From: Tillandsia leiboldiana
Lineage: Eukaryota > Streptophyta > Magnoliopsida > Poales > Bromeliaceae
Reading direction: 5' to 3'
Length of the DNA stretch: 64,000 nucleotides
Assembly (NCBI GenBank): GCA_029204045.2
Contig: CM055069.1
Location: forward strand, 25,896,825 to 25,960,824
The notes beneath the pieces are model-generated. The model made no database searches. It had not been told where the DNA came from and saw nothing but the letters and a program-made list of their open reading frames with translations. Shown piece after piece: positions 43,601 through 55,168 of this stretch (position 1 is its first letter; each line of letters begins with the position of its first letter). The position numbers were made by a program, and so were the translations under genes.

Positions 43601-45517
43601 GTTTACTGCGATGCATCGCGGATAGGACTGGGAGGAGTACTAATGCAGCAAGGAAGAGTCATAGCCTATGCCTCAAGGCAACTCAAGGATTACGAGCAGA
43701 ACTACCCGATCCATGACTTGGAGCTTGCCGCAGTGGTCTTTGTTCTGAAACTATGGAGGCACTATCTCTACGGTGTGCATTGTAACATGTTCTCGGACCA
43801 CCAAAGCCTTAAGTACCTTTTCACCCAAAAGGAGCTAAACCTACGGCAGAGGAGGTGGTTGGAGCTACTGAAGGATTACGACCTAACCATTCAGTACCAC
43901 CCAGGAAAAGCAAATGTGGTAGCTGATGCCCTAAGCAGGAAGGGACAAGCAGAAGGGACTTCGGCGGGCACAATCACGCAGCAGAATGACTTGATCGCGG
44001 AGTTCTCGCGACTGAGATTGGAGGTGGTACCAGCAGGGACGGTCGAGCGACTTTTGTCCTTATCAGTTGCGCCGACCCTATTGGAGAGGATTCGAGAAGG
44101 CCAAGGTGTGGATCCACAGCTACAGCTGGAACGGGATAAGATTTCACTGGAGCAGAAGGGAGACTTCGCGGTGGGGATGGATGGCACCCTTCGGTTCCGA
44201 GGACGGATTTGCGTGCCTGATCTGCCTGACCTAAAGAAGGAAATCCTGACTGAAGCACACTGCGCCCCCTACGTGGCGCACCCCGGAGGCACCAAGATGT
44301 ACAGGGATCTCAGACTGACCTTCTGGTGGCCAAGGTTGAAGAGAGACGTGACGCTGTTTGTGGCACACTGCTTGATTTGCCAACAGGTGAAGGCCGAGCA
44401 TCAACGACCGGCGGGAAAATTGCAACCTCTACCTGTGCCCGAATGGAAATGGGAGCAAATCACGATGGACTTCGTCACCGGATTTCCACGTTCGCAGCAG
44501 GGACACGACGCCATCTGGGTTGTTGTGGATCGGCTAACGAAGTCAGCTCATTTCCTCCCCATCCACACGACCTGGACACGCGACCGACTGGCTCAAGTCT
44601 ACATCGGCGAGATTATGAGGCTTCACGGGGTGCCAACATCGATTACTTCAAACAGAGACACAAGATTCGTTTCGAACTTTTGGCAGAGTCTACAACGAGC
44701 CTTGGGGACCAAGTTACACTTCAGCTCAGCTTTTCACCCCCAGACGGATGGACAATCCGAGCGGGTGATTCAGATACTCGAGGACATGCTCCGAGCTTGC
44801 GTACTGGATTTGGGAGATGGATGGTCGAACTACCTACCCCTTGCAGAGTTCGCTTATAACAACAGCTACCAAGCGAGCATCCAGATGGCGCCGTACGAAG
44901 CGTTGTACGGCAGACGCTGTAGGTCCCCGATCTGTTAGGACGATCTGGGGGAGCGAAAGTTTTTGGGGCCGGACTTGGTGGTGGAAACTGAGGAAAAGGT
45001 GCGCCTCATCAGGCGACGATTGGCAACCGCCCAGAGCCGGCAAAAGAGCTATGCAGACCGGAGATGTCGCGACTTGGAGTTCCTGGTGGGAGAGCACGTG
45101 TTGTTGCGGGTGTCGCCGTCAAAAGGGGTGAAGCGGTTTGGGTTGAGAGGCAAGTTGAGCCCGCGGTACGTGGGGCCGTTCGAGATTCTGGAGCGCATCG
45201 GCCCAGTGGCCTACCGCCTCGCCCTACCGCCGAACCTTGACCGAGTTCATGACGTGTTCCACGTATCCATGCTTCGGAAGTACCTTCCCAATCCGTCGCG
45301 AGTGCTCGACGTCTCCGCAATTGAGCTTAATGAGGACCTAAGTTTCGAGGAAGTGCCAGTGCGGATCCTAGCCCGAGAAGACAAAAAGTTGCGGAGTCGG
45401 ACAATTCCCTACGTGAAGGTGCTTTGGAGCAATCAAGAGGAGCGTGAGGCAACTTGGGAACCAGAGTCAATGATGAGGGAGTGCTACCCGGACCTCTTCG
45501 CCGCGGGGGAAGATTAA
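40682..45517 (+). pseudogene. gag-pol polyprotein of GYP-2, broken by four in-frame stops
   Basis: One frame of 1612 codons from the ATG at 40682. Gag has a coiled N-terminus and the capsid block MEKLFEDLL...ARVWWK. A CCHC zinc knuckle (41885-41926) follows, then protease DTGA (42164-42175), RT with FIDD (43163-43174), RNase H with CDAS (Asp 43610-43612), integrase with an intact HHCC finger (about 44250-44390), and a chromodomain-like tail (about 45400-45510). Stops are TAA 40970-40972 and TAG at 41216-41218, 41777-41779 and 44936-44938; no frameshift exists. The three TAGs look like one-base changes of Trp codons. In the integrase triad, Asp (44468-44470) and Glu (44759-44761) remain, but the middle Asp is Asn (AAC, 44651-44653). 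It would make the capsid, copy the RNA and integrate DNA; here it cannot. Confidence 0.96.
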
Positions 45518-45535
45518 GTTTCGGGGACGAAACTT
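45516..45535 (+). promoter_or_regulatory. pre-PPT hairpin of GYP-2
   Basis: AAGTTTCG, loop GGGA, CGAAACTT: 8-bp stem overlapping the pol stop codon. Confidence 0.7.
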
Positions 45536-45540
45536 ATTTT

Positions 45541-45553
45541 TAGCGGTGAGTGG
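45541..45553 (+). promoter_or_regulatory. PPT of GYP-2 (degenerate)
   Basis: TAGCGGTGAGTGG before the 3' LTR; less purine-pure than the PPTs of GYP-1 and GYP-3. Confidence 0.65.
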
Positions 45554-48475
45554 TGTAAGACCCGGCCTTTCCTTAACCCTTCTTGTCACCCCTCTTCTTG
45601 TAATGTCCGACCGAGGGCCTTATTTTTGGTGTTTTTCCGGACAGACCGTCGGGGCCCGCAGATAATTTTAGGCGGTAGAGCTCGCGGAGCGGAGCACGCG
45701 GGGGCGATCGGTTTCAGTTTCCGACTTCCGGTTTGATCAGAATTAATTTTTGAAGTTCGGACCCCCCCGTAGGCGCCCCGAGATCCGCGCAGGCGACTTG
45801 TGCGACCCCTGAGGTAATCCGAACCCTCCTTTTTAATCCCCTTTAGGCTGGCTAGTGACCAAGAAAATTGGGGGTTTTAACACTCGGTTTGACCCGGTTG
45901 CGTTAGGTCAGACGAGTTGGTTTAAAGGCGACGAGTTGGTTTATAGGCTGCAGATCTAGGGTTTTCCCACACCCTATGCGTTTTGAATGTTCGAGCAAGG
46001 AAGAGGAACCCTAGTTTTTCCCCGTTTGCGATCCAAGGTGCGGCGCAAAACTCTTCGGGGATCTTCGGGCGAAGGCGGGCAATCTCTCTTCCTCCTCTTT
46101 CACTCGTGATTCAAGGTACGTTTTTACGAGTTCTTGATTTTGTAGTTTTGAGGGGGGGGGGGACGTTTGTGTTTGGGGTTGGGGGCGATCGGGGCCGCCG
46201 CCGCCACCGCCGCGCGGGCCGCCTGCCGGTGGGGCGCCGCGCGGCAGGCGCGCTGCACGGGCACCCGCCCGCAGGCAGGCACTGCGCGGATAGGGGCCGC
46301 GCGGGCCGCCTGCAGGCGGGGTGCCGCGCGGCAGGCGCGCTGCACGGGCACAAGCCCGCAGGCAGGCACCGCGCGGACTGGGACCGCGCGGGCCGCCTGC
46401 AGGCGGGGCGCCGCGCGGCTGGCGCGCTGCGCGGGCACCCGCCCGCAGGCAGGCACCTCGCGGATGGGGGCCGCGCGGGCCGCCTGCAGGCGGGGTGCCG
46501 CGCGGCAGGCGCGCTGCACGGGCACCCGCCCGCAGGCAGGCACCGCGCGGATAGGGGCCGCGCGGGCCGCCTGCAGGCGGGGTGCCGCGCGGCAGGCGCG
46601 CTGCGCGGGCACCCGCCCGCAGGCAGGCACCGCGCAGATAGGGGCCGCGCGGGCCGCCTGCAGGCGGGGTGCCGCGCGGCAGGCGCGCTGCGCGGGCACC
46701 CGCCCGCAGGCAGGCACCGCGCGGACTGGGACCGCGCGGGCCGCCTGCAGGCGGGGCGCCGCGCGGCAGGCGCGCTGCGCGGGCACCCGCCCGCAGACAG
46801 GCACCGCGCGGGCAGATGCCGCGCGGGCCGCCTGCAGGCGGGGCGCCGCGAGACGGGCGCACCGCGCGGGCACTACCCGCGGGAGGGCACCGGGCGGGCT
46901 GGGGCCGCGCGGGCCACCCACAGGCCGCACGCCGCGCGGCAAGCGCGCCGTCTGTCCGCCGCAACGGGTCGGGGCCGTTGGGGCGATGCGCGGACGAAGG
47001 GCGCACCGCACGTGTTGGTGCCGTGCGGGGGACTCCGCCGCACGAAGTCCGGGGTTGCGTCCATCGTCTGGGTCCTGTTTGGTGTCGGTGTGGTTTCTGT
47101 TTTCCTTAGTCTTGACATGCCCTTGTACCTTCAGGAGTGCGGGACGTCGTTGGCGACGGGCGTTCAGACGCGGACGAGTCGAGCGCGGGACGACACACAC
47201 GAGGTGGGTACATTCCCGGGGTTGAGGGAATAGGCATTTATTGATAGAAATAGTATGTTCGGGGCAAAGGTGAATAGTAAGTCTCCTCCTGTCTATGTAC
47301 TAACCCTGTTATTTTACTTGCTTACTATCGATCTGAGGCTCTGGTTTTGCTACACGCACACCGGCGGTTTGGCCACCGCAAGGGTGTGCTTTTCCCGAAA
47401 AGTGGTACGTTGACCCGTGTACCCCACGCGACGGTGGCGTTAGGAATGGGGGCCCTCATGGGTGGGGGGTATGAGCGGTGATGTCGAGGCAGGTGCTCGG
47501 CGGTCGAGGCAGGTGCTCGGCGGGGGACACCGGGGCAGGGGCTCGGTGCGGTGGTCGAGAAAGGTGCCCAGTGTTGTTTTAGTACAGGGTATGTTTTATC
47601 GCTGACGGTTTATGAGAGGGACGGTTGCTCCGGTTACTGTGGTTTGCCCTATTTTAGCTCTTTTATGCTTATCATACTATTTCTAGTCACTAACTTCCCA
47701 CTCCGTGACAGGTTCGTCCAGGGGCGAGTGCTAGGGCACCGGTGAGGCCGCGAGAGTGCTGTTCTGACACTGATCGTCTTCAGATACAGTGACTATTACT
47801 TCCCTCTTTCCTTTATTACTCATGCTAGTTAGTTGTGGATTGCGGCACCCCCATGGGGTCGAAGTGGATGTTGTCTTTTCCTTCTCTATATAAACGAATG
47901 AATGTTATATCCTTTCTTACTTGGCCGTTTTTAAACAATGAAAAGCAAAGAAAACCGTTTGCGAAAACTGCTTTTAAAACGTGGGTGTCGTGTGGGCACC
48001 GGATTTTACAAACCTTGTGGAATTTATGTGCTTGCGAACTGTTTTCACAAAAATTCGGCATCGGGTGGGTGCCGTTTTCAAACCCTGTGGATTTATGTGG
48101 CTTTGAAACAGTTTTTCCAAAACGATGGCAGCGTGTGGATGCCGCTTTCAAAACCTTGTGATTATTTATCCTTTCAAAACGACGGCCTCTATGTTCTAAG
48201 TTGATACTAGTAGATCATGTGACTTGTTTGGTTGTATGTGTACGAGACCCCAACTGATGTGGTTAAAGACTGTATGTGTTACGCCTTGTGAGACACTTTG
48301 TAGTTGAGACGCCGTGCATATACAAAGGAGACTCTGCCCGTTTGCAGAGTGAATTTGTATATGCGGCGGGTCTGGACACGCGCCGGGGAGTAATGGTTTA
48401 CAAAAAAAAAGTATGGCTGAATTAGGGGCATCGGTGGCTCCTCTTCCGCGCGATTCGAATCCCCGGGGCGTGACA
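45554..48475 (+). repeat. GYP-2 3' LTR (2922 bp)
   Basis: Colinear with the 5' LTR, 64 bp shorter, chiefly through array differences, with scattered substitutions (for example CCTGG versus CCCGG near the start). Confidence 0.95.
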
Positions 48476-48480
48476 CCTTT
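48476..48480. repeat. target-site duplication CCTTT, right copy
   Basis: Partner of 37459-37463; SIREV-C LTR sequence resumes at 48481 with CTTCTCTATATGTGG, as in SIREV-B. Confidence 0.95.
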
Positions 48481-49144
48481 CTTCTCTATATGTGGATTTT
48501 TCCTTTCGATTCCTTTTTAAGATAATAAGAATTTTGAAACCTTAGGAATCTTAGGAATTATCGGTCGTACCCTAAAAGATGAAAGTTACGGTTTATTTAT
48601 AGGTTAGAAACTGTTTGGAAAGAGATAAGAATCAAAAACTGACTTAACAGACTTTTTCCCGCACGGCGGTCCGGACTGGATTTGTCTGATCCGGATTGTC
48701 GTCTTTTTCAGAGAATTTTCTGAAAAAACAGTTCGGGATCTGGACTGGAATGGCCTGATCCGGACTATTCATGCGATTGAACAAACACAGAGTTCCGGGT
48801 CCGAACTCAAAAGAGGATGATCCGGACTGGAGTTCCGCATGAACTAAACCATGTTCGGGGTCCGGACTGGATGGTCATGATCCGGATCCTGAACACTCAA
48901 AAAGTCCAGTTTTTTTTATTTTTATGCAATGAAGATTATTTTGATTTTTATGCAATGAAGATTATTCCAAGTGTTTCTAAACTATAAGAATGTATTCGGA
49001 TCACCAAAAATATTTAGTTAAACATACCTGATCCTTCTGAATCCATTCTTCTTGAGATTGATGTATGTGATCCACAATTCTTCAACTTCAATCTTCAAGA
49101 CTTAAAACACTTCACGAAATACGCCAATACAAAAATCCTTAACA
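48481..49144 (-). repeat. SIREV-C 3' LTR, proximal part
   Basis: On the minus strand starts TGTTAAGG at 49144. It carries diverged GATCCGGA-type palindromes (about 48665-48895) and a TATA-like TATAAATAA (about 48592-48600). More diverged palindromes than in SIREV-B suggest greater age. Confidence 0.9.
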
Positions 49145-49949
49145 ATCTCCCCCTTTGGCGTTTTCGTGACAAAACATGTAATCCACAAAAAGAAACAAAA
49201 AGATATTTTTGTTGCTATCACCATACAACAAAAATTTACAAAGATGGTCCAAATAAAGGCAAATATACGAGATAAACTCCTATTACAAACTCTAGACTTA
49301 GACGCTTGTACTCTCTGCAAAAGAAACAACTATTGACAAAAGAAATCATTAGATACCTCAAGAATTTAAAACTTCAATAAGCAATCAGAGAGATAGAGTT
49401 TATATTCATGTAACTTATGACATTATTTAATGAGATATGTATGAAGGTAGACAATCAAAGATTCACATATCATCATATATCCATAAAGTTCCAAATGTCA
49501 AAGTTCAAAGTTCAAAGTTCACAAGAGTTAACAAGTTCAAAGTTTTCGTATGCTGTCGCTAGTCACTTGTTAGAAATATTACATGCCCAAATAGTTAGTC
49601 AAATAGTTAGTCATGGCATGTTATCACAAGTTTAGTTCTACTTACCTTCAAGTTCCAAAGTTCTCTCCCCTTTTTGTCACAATCGCCAAAACAAAATCCA
49701 GGAGGAAGAAATATTACAATCGCCAAAACAAAATCTAGTCACTTGTTAGAAATATTACATGCCCAAATAGTTAGTCATGGCATGTTATCACAAGTTTAGT
49801 TCTACTTACCTTCAAGTTCCAAAGTTCTCTCCCCCTTCTTGTCACAATCGCTAAAAACAAAATCCAGGAGGAAGAAATTCTAAAGTAAAGAAAACTTAAG
49901 GTAAAGAAATAAAAACCTGCAAAACTGAAAAAAAAACTGTCAAGAAAAA
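49145..49949 (-). other. SIREV-C 3' non-coding region with PPT-like tracts
   Basis: The PPT proper (minus-strand AAAGGGGGAGAT, 49145-49156) abuts the LTR. Two more GGGGAGAG tracts (about 49663-49670 and 49827-49835) are copies made by a local duplication of about 105 bp at an offset near 168 bp (about 49604-49711 and 49772-49877). No ORF. Confidence 0.7.
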
Positions 49950-50890
49950 TCAATCTGAGTCATCATTGTCGTCAGAGCTGCCGCATCCAAGCTTCGTGAA
50001 TATCTTCTTAACCAACTTCGTCAGTGTCTTATATTTCTTCTTCAAGTCTTCCTGGACTGACGTAATGCGTTGTAGATCGATCGATATACGAGCTTGTTCA
50101 ACAGAAATTCTCTCTTGTTCAGACGACAAACGTTGTTGTTCTCTGTAAATGGAAGTAACAGAGGCGTCATCCTCTGATGTCTCAAATGGTCCAAGACCTG
50201 AAGCTGTCGATGCTAGTTGTGCAGCTTGTTGTGGTGCTGCTGTTGTCGTTGATGGTCGCTTGCCACGAGGAGGAGTTGGAGTTTCATCAGGTTTCTTCGG
50301 TAGAGACTTCACCACAGTTGAGTCATTAATTGTTCCCAAACTATGCATATAGCTTGAAGATTGAATGTCGACGTCAAATTTTCTTAAGATTCGCATAATT
50401 ATCATGGGAAACGGAAGTCGCTCCGTTGGATGAGGATGCTCCACGTAGCGAGCCATCCTATTCCAAATGATGTATGGAATATTAATATTCAATCCTCGAG
50501 CTGCTGTGGGATGCCCTAGAAGATACAAAAATAACATCCTGTCCCATCGAAGTACCTTTGTTTGCATATTTGGCAAGATATTATAGCAAACGATGAAATT
50601 AAGAAATCAGTATTCTGGTCGAAGTTCTTTTGACAATACCGAATTTCCTGCCGATCGAGTTTCCGGCATACAGATGCCATCCACAACTCTTCGCCAATCC
50701 AAGCTTGTCACAGAGCAACTCTTCAAATAATGAGTTCCCTTAAGATTAGCACTCATACCCAAAACCTCTCCGATAAGTTGAGGTGTTATCGTGAGTTTAG
50801 TGTTCCGTACCATTATCTTAAATTCCATTGGTCCACCTTCAACATCCTGAAGCTGATTCGCACAAAGGTAGAAAGTTCTAATCAAAATCC
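49950..50890 (-). pseudogene. env-like ORF of SIREV-C, C-terminal part, broken
   Basis: A 313-codon remnant aligning with residues about 165-482 of the SIREV-B protein: FKIMV...LTITPQLIGEVLGM, then NINIPYIIWNRMARYVEHPHP, a coiled-coil-like QEE-rich helix and an acidic tail. A TGA at 50607-50609 stands where SIREV-B has an Arg codon (C-to-T at a CpG-type codon). The N-terminus is cut off by SIREV-B at 50891. The central domain resembles what is annotated in plants as putative plant transposon protein. Function unknown. Confidence 0.8.
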
Positions 50891-52235
50891 TGTTGGGTTA
50901 TATGTAATACGGATCTAAATAGGGGAAAAAACACCTAGAGGGGGGTGAATAGGTGTAAACGCATAAACACTCAAAAAATCGTTGCGATAAAAACCCAATG
51001 CGGAAATAAAAATAATACGCAAGATTTTTACGTGAAAAACTCCATCACCGGAGTAAAAAACCACGGGACCGATAACACGGCAGAAATCCACTAGAATTAA
51101 AACACGTACAAGGTGATTTACCGTACACACTTACGACTCAACCTTTTCCATACGCTCCTAGAGGATCTTCTCCGCTCGCTCCGCGACGCTTCTCGAATCC
51201 ACGATCTGCGCCCAACGCCGAATCCACGGCGTCCAACGTCGAATCCACGACGTCCGACCGAATCCACGGTCTTCACCCAATAGCACCCTTCGAATCCACG
51301 AACGTGCCTCGCTCCGAATCCACGAGAGCGGTTGAACCTTGAATCCACAAGGACACGCGAATCCACGCGCCAATTTTTGGGGTAAATCGTTGTTTTGGGT
51401 GGTGATGATCCGCCGAATACTTAGATCAAAGATAGATTGGAAATACCATCTAAGTATTCATTAGTTTGATTCAACTCAAGATGTGAGTATGAAAACCTAG
51501 AATCAAACTAATCAATATAGATGAAGAAACATAGAGTGTTCTCTAATGATTTCCTTTCTTCTCTATATGTGGATCTATAGCCGTATAAAATGATATATGA
51601 AAATGACGGCTATTGACTATGTGGATTGACCCTAGAAAAAGAATCATAGGGTCTATTTATAGGTTAGAAACCCTAGGAAGGAGATAAGAATCAAAAACCT
51701 AACATTTCTGGAAATTTTACGGACGGCGATCCGGATCGGACTAGCTGTGATCCGGATCGTCGTAACGAGTCAGCCAGTTCCAGAAAAACGAAGGTTCGGG
51801 ATCCGGATCGAAGTGCTTGATCCGGATCGTTCATACAGTTCACCAAACATCAACGTTCGGGATCCAGATTGCGAAGCCTGATCCGGATCGTTCAAGGAAG
51901 ATGGTAAACTAAGTGTTCGGGATCCGGATCAAGAGGCTACGATCCGGATTGAACTGGTGTATGAACGAACCACCTTCGGGATCCGGATCGAACAACCTGA
52001 TCCGGATCCTGAACATGTCCCAAGTCCAGTTTTTGATTTTTATGCAATGAAAGATTCTTCCAAGTGTTTCTACACTACAAGAAGTATTCGGATCACACAA
52101 AATCTTTAGTTAAACATACCTGATCCTTTTGAATTCTTCTTACTTGAGATTGAGTTAAATGATCCAACTTTCTTCACCTTCAATCTTCAAGACTTGAGAC
52201 TTTCACGAAACTACGCCAACTCAAATTCCGTAACA
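50891..52235 (-). repeat. SIREV-B 3' LTR (1345 bp)
   Basis: Minus strand starts TGTTACGG (52235) and ends AACCCAACA (50891). Palindrome array about 51720-52010, TATA box about 51655-51665, CGTGGATTCG-type repeats about 51185-51370, U5 hairpin (ACACCTA and TAGGTGT arms) about 50932-50957. Confidence 0.94.
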
Positions 52236-53008
52236 ATCTCCCCCTTTGGCGGTTTCGTGACAAAACACAGATCCACTAAAGAAAATTCAAAAAGATATTT
52301 TTGTTGCTATCACCATACAACAAAAATTTACAATGGAGATCCAAAAATTTAAAAACATGAGATAAACTCCTAAAACAGACTCTAGACTTAGACATCTGTA
52401 CTCTCTGCACAAAGAAAACATTCTTGACAAAAAGAGATCGTTAGATACCTCAAGAATATTTAGCATACAAAACCTAGTACAGAGATAGAGTTTATCTAAT
52501 CATCATGACATTTGAGAATTCAGATATGTAAGAGAATCATAGTCAAAAACAACATATCTTCTATGCAACTAAAAACCAAATGTCACACAATGTTAGTCCA
52601 ACATCAACTTGTTAGTTATATTACATGCCCAAATAGTTAGTCGAATAGTTAGTCGAGACATGCAACAGTAGGGACATGCAACAAATCACAAGATAAGAAC
52701 CAAAAGTTGAAGTTGAGATCATACTTACCTTGATATTTCATCATTCATTGTAGAGATCATACTTACCTTGATATTTCATCATTCATACCCATCATTCATT
52801 GTTCAAAGTTCTCTCTAACTCTCTCCCCCTTTTTGTCACAAAACAAAGCCAAAATGTAGTTAAGACTACGAAATGTTAGGAGAGTGAAAAGTTCCAATAA
52901 AACGTAAAACCTGAGAACTACGCTAAAGTAAGTATAAAACTAAATCCTAAAATCAAAATCCTGCACAAAAAGAAAAGGAAAAAAAAAAAAAAAATGAGTC
53001 AAAAGTAA
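52236..53008 (-). other. SIREV-B 3' non-coding region
   Basis: PPT (minus-strand AAAGGGGGAGAT, 52236-52247) next to the LTR, a second GGGGGAGAG tract at about 52822-52832 near the env-like stop, and a roughly 40-bp direct duplication at about 52726-52795. No ORF. Confidence 0.7.
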
Positions 53009-54457
53009 TCAGTTGTCAGAATCTGAGTCTTCAGAGCTTGTGCAACCCATCTTAGAGAGTATCTTTCGCATCCGCTTGTCCATTGAATTGATCTTCTTCG
53101 TTATGGTAATGTGAGCTGCCGTGGTAATCTCAAGCTCGTTGGTAATTCTTTGTTGTTCCTTCAAAACTTGTTCTTGCTTAACAGATAGTCGCTGTTGTTC
53201 CTTGATAATCGATGTTATTGATGCTTCATCATCTGTGCCGGGTGCTTGTCGAGATGGTGATGCGGCAGTGCTTGTACTGTGCTTCGTTCCAGATGCAGGA
53301 ACTGGAGTGACATGCGGCAACTTATGGAGGGATTTGACAATGGTAGACTCATCTATCATGCTCAGACATTGATGATAAGTTGTTGAAGTAATGTCAACTT
53401 GAAATTTCTTTAAAATCCTCATTATAATCAAGGGAAATGGAATTCTCTCAGTGGGATGAGGATGCTCAACATATCGCGCCATTCTATTCCAGATAATGTA
53501 TGGAATGTTGATATTCAATGCCGTTGCCTCTGATGGATGTCCTATGAGATACAAAAACAACAACCGGTCCCATCTCACAACCTTTGTCTGCATATTTGGA
53601 AGTATATTGTAACATGTGATGAAGTTTAAGAAGCGATATTCAAGACGAAGTTCTTTAGATCGAACAGATTTTTCGGTTGATTGTGTTCCCTCGAGACAAA
53701 TTCCCTCTATAACTTTTCGCCATAATGTGTTTGTCAAAATTACCCCCTTCAAGTAGTGAACTCCTTTCTTGCTGGCTTCCATTCCCAAAACCTCGCCAAT
53801 CAATTGTGGAGTAATCTTAAACCTTGTGCCTTGGATATCCGTGTAGAACTCTATAGGACCGTTCTCAAACTCTCGAAGATGCCGTGCATTAGTATAGAAG
53901 GTCCTCACATGATGCAAACAATAGCCAAGAGTTTCTGGGAAACGACATACTTGAATAAGGTTTGCTTGTTCAATCAGAAGACCAAACTCAGGGGAGTGAC
54001 CTTGCAGAGCCTCAATGTTAACATGCCTTTCACCAATGCATTCGCGATGTGCAAAGGCTCGAAGACGATCAGTGTTAACGAATACTTGTTCCTCCCGAGG
54101 TGGAGAATCCGGAATAGTCGGTTCGTTAGCCATGAAACCTCGTGCTCGTCCAAACCGTCGAGCGAGTCGTTTCCTTTTTACTGAGATGGTTGGTGCAGTC
54201 ATAGGTGCTTTACCTTTGTCCATGGATGTTTTTCCTTTCGATGCATCGGACACCTTTTGTTCAGGCAATGAGTCATCATCATCTGTCAATGCAGTCCAAT
54301 CTACCTCGTGACAATCCACCTCTGTGTCACTGACCTCGACAAATTCACCTTTTTGTTGGAGGTTCTTGGCTCTCTTCAGTTTATTTGTTGGGCGAGTGTG
54401 TACCATTGAGACCAGGAGAAGGATTAACCAAGAGAAACACATTGAATTAAGTGCCAT
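53009..54457 (-). CDS. full-length env-like ORF of SIREV-B
   Basis: 482 codons, intact. The start at 54457 follows the candidate 3' splice site by 33 bp. Residues about 7-18 are hydrophobic, a possible signal or membrane segment. A VHTRP motif and a charged region with RRFGRARGF (about 95-105) follow. The conserved domain (about 125-375) has TPQLIGEVLGME, KELRLEYRFLNFI and IIWNRMARYVEHPHPTER. A Gln/Glu-rich helix (about 410-460, coiled-coil-like) and an acidic tail CTSSEDSDSDN complete it. By position this is the env-like or extra ORF of Sireviruses; the central domain resembles plant proteins annotated as putative plant transposon protein. No retroviral fusion peptide or furin-like site is evident, so a true envelope role is not supported. 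Confidence 0.85.
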   Translation of the reverse strand: MALNSMCFSWLILLLVSMVHTRPTNKLKRAKNLQQKGEFVEVSDTEVDCHEVDWTALTDDDDSLPEQKVSDASKGKTSMDKGKAPMTAPTISVKRKRLARRFGRARGFMANEPTIPDSPPREEQVFVNTDRLRAFAHRECIGERHVNIEALQGHSPEFGLLIEQANLIQVCRFPETLGYCLHHVRTFYTNARHLREFENGPIEFYTDIQGTRFKITPQLIGEVLGMEASKKGVHYLKGVILTNTLWRKVIEGICLEGTQSTEKSVRSKELRLEYRFLNFITCYNILPNMQTKVVRWDRLLFLYLIGHPSEATALNINIPYIIWNRMARYVEHPHPTERIPFPLIIMRILKKFQVDITSTTYHQCLSMIDESTIVKSLHKLPHVTPVPASGTKHSTSTAASPSRQAPGTDDEASITSIIKEQQRLSVKQEQVLKEQQRITNELEITTAAHITITKKINSMDKRMRKILSKMGCTSSEDSDSDN

Positions 54458-54999
54458 TGATTCTAGTGCTTTAAGTTTAGAGAAATTGTCCTGTGAAAAA
54501 CCAACTCAAGAACACATGAAAAATTCTTAGTTTTCAAAAATTGAAAAAAAAATTGTATCCAAAGAATCATTATCATGTAGAGAAGCTAAGAATCAAATTA
54601 GTTTTGCAAAAGGACTTTTAAAACTAGATCAATTGCATGATTTTCGAAAATCCTTATTATATGCCCTAAAACCGAAATTTTAGAAATCGAAGCCTAAAAA
54701 TCCGTTAATCAGGAGAATACATAGCATACAATCAAAACTAATCTACCCAGAGTTCTTATTTCAAAAGAAATTTGATCAAAAACCATCCACAAACAAAGTT
54801 GATCCAAGAAATTCATCACGTTTGAGGAGGAAAAGAGAAAAATGGTGAAAAACCGAGATTTTGATCAATAAAACTTACTTGGAGTTGAAGAACTTGAGTT
54901 TGAAAGCTTCCAGGAAGGATGAAATCTAGAGAGAGAGGCTCTGGAAACTTTGGAACAAAAGATTGGAGTAAAGAAATAAAAAAAAAACCCCTTTCGTTC
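54458..54999 (-). other. 5' UTR with candidate intron of the SIREV-B env-like ORF
   Basis: On the minus strand: CT-rich leader, donor GTAAGT at 54878, AT-rich intron-like part, acceptor TTTTTCACAG ending at 54491 (388 bp), then the ATG at 54457. Leader and splice signals match SIREV-A. Confidence 0.6.
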
Positions 55000-55168
55000 T
55001 TTATAAAACCTAGCCGCGATCCGGATCAGTTCATAACTGCGATCCGGATCGGCTACCCGCAGTGAGAAACTGCGTTCGGGATCCGGATCGGCAGATACAA
55101 TCCGGATCGTCAGCCCGCAGAAGAATTCCTGCGTTCGGGATCCGGATCATCTAGCCCGATCCGGATCG
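55000..55168 (-). promoter_or_regulatory. promoter-like module before the SIREV-B env-like ORF
   Basis: Six GATCCGGATC-type palindromes (55018-55165) lead into a TATA box (minus-strand TTTTATAAAG, about 55000-55010). SIREV-A has the same order and leader. Confidence 0.6.

Larger units (their letters stand above)
37464..48475 (+). mobile_element. GYP-2: Ty3/gypsy chromovirus (Tekay/Del type), full length, inactive
   Basis: LTRs 37464-40449 and 45554-48475, PBS, one gag-pol frame, pre-PPT hairpin, TSD CCTTT. The domain order protease-RT-RNase H-integrase defines Ty3/gypsy. The C-terminal IPYVKVLW...ATWEPE block is that of Tekay/Del-type chromoviruses. Four in-frame stops make the copy inactive. 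Confidence 0.96.
36816..50890 (-). mobile_element. SIREV-C: Ty1/copia Sirevirus-like element (3' part)
   Basis: On the minus strand: an env-like ORF cut at 50890 by SIREV-B, 3' non-coding DNA with PPTs, and a 3' LTR split by GYP-2. Its 5' half must lie beyond SIREV-B and outside the window. It is the host of two later insertions. Confidence 0.88.

Noticed and set aside
53009..54457. Env-like ORF as a true retroviral envelope
   Set aside because: Only a short N-terminal hydrophobic segment is visible; no fusion peptide, cleavage site or C-terminal anchor, and the central domain matches a plant transposon-associated family.
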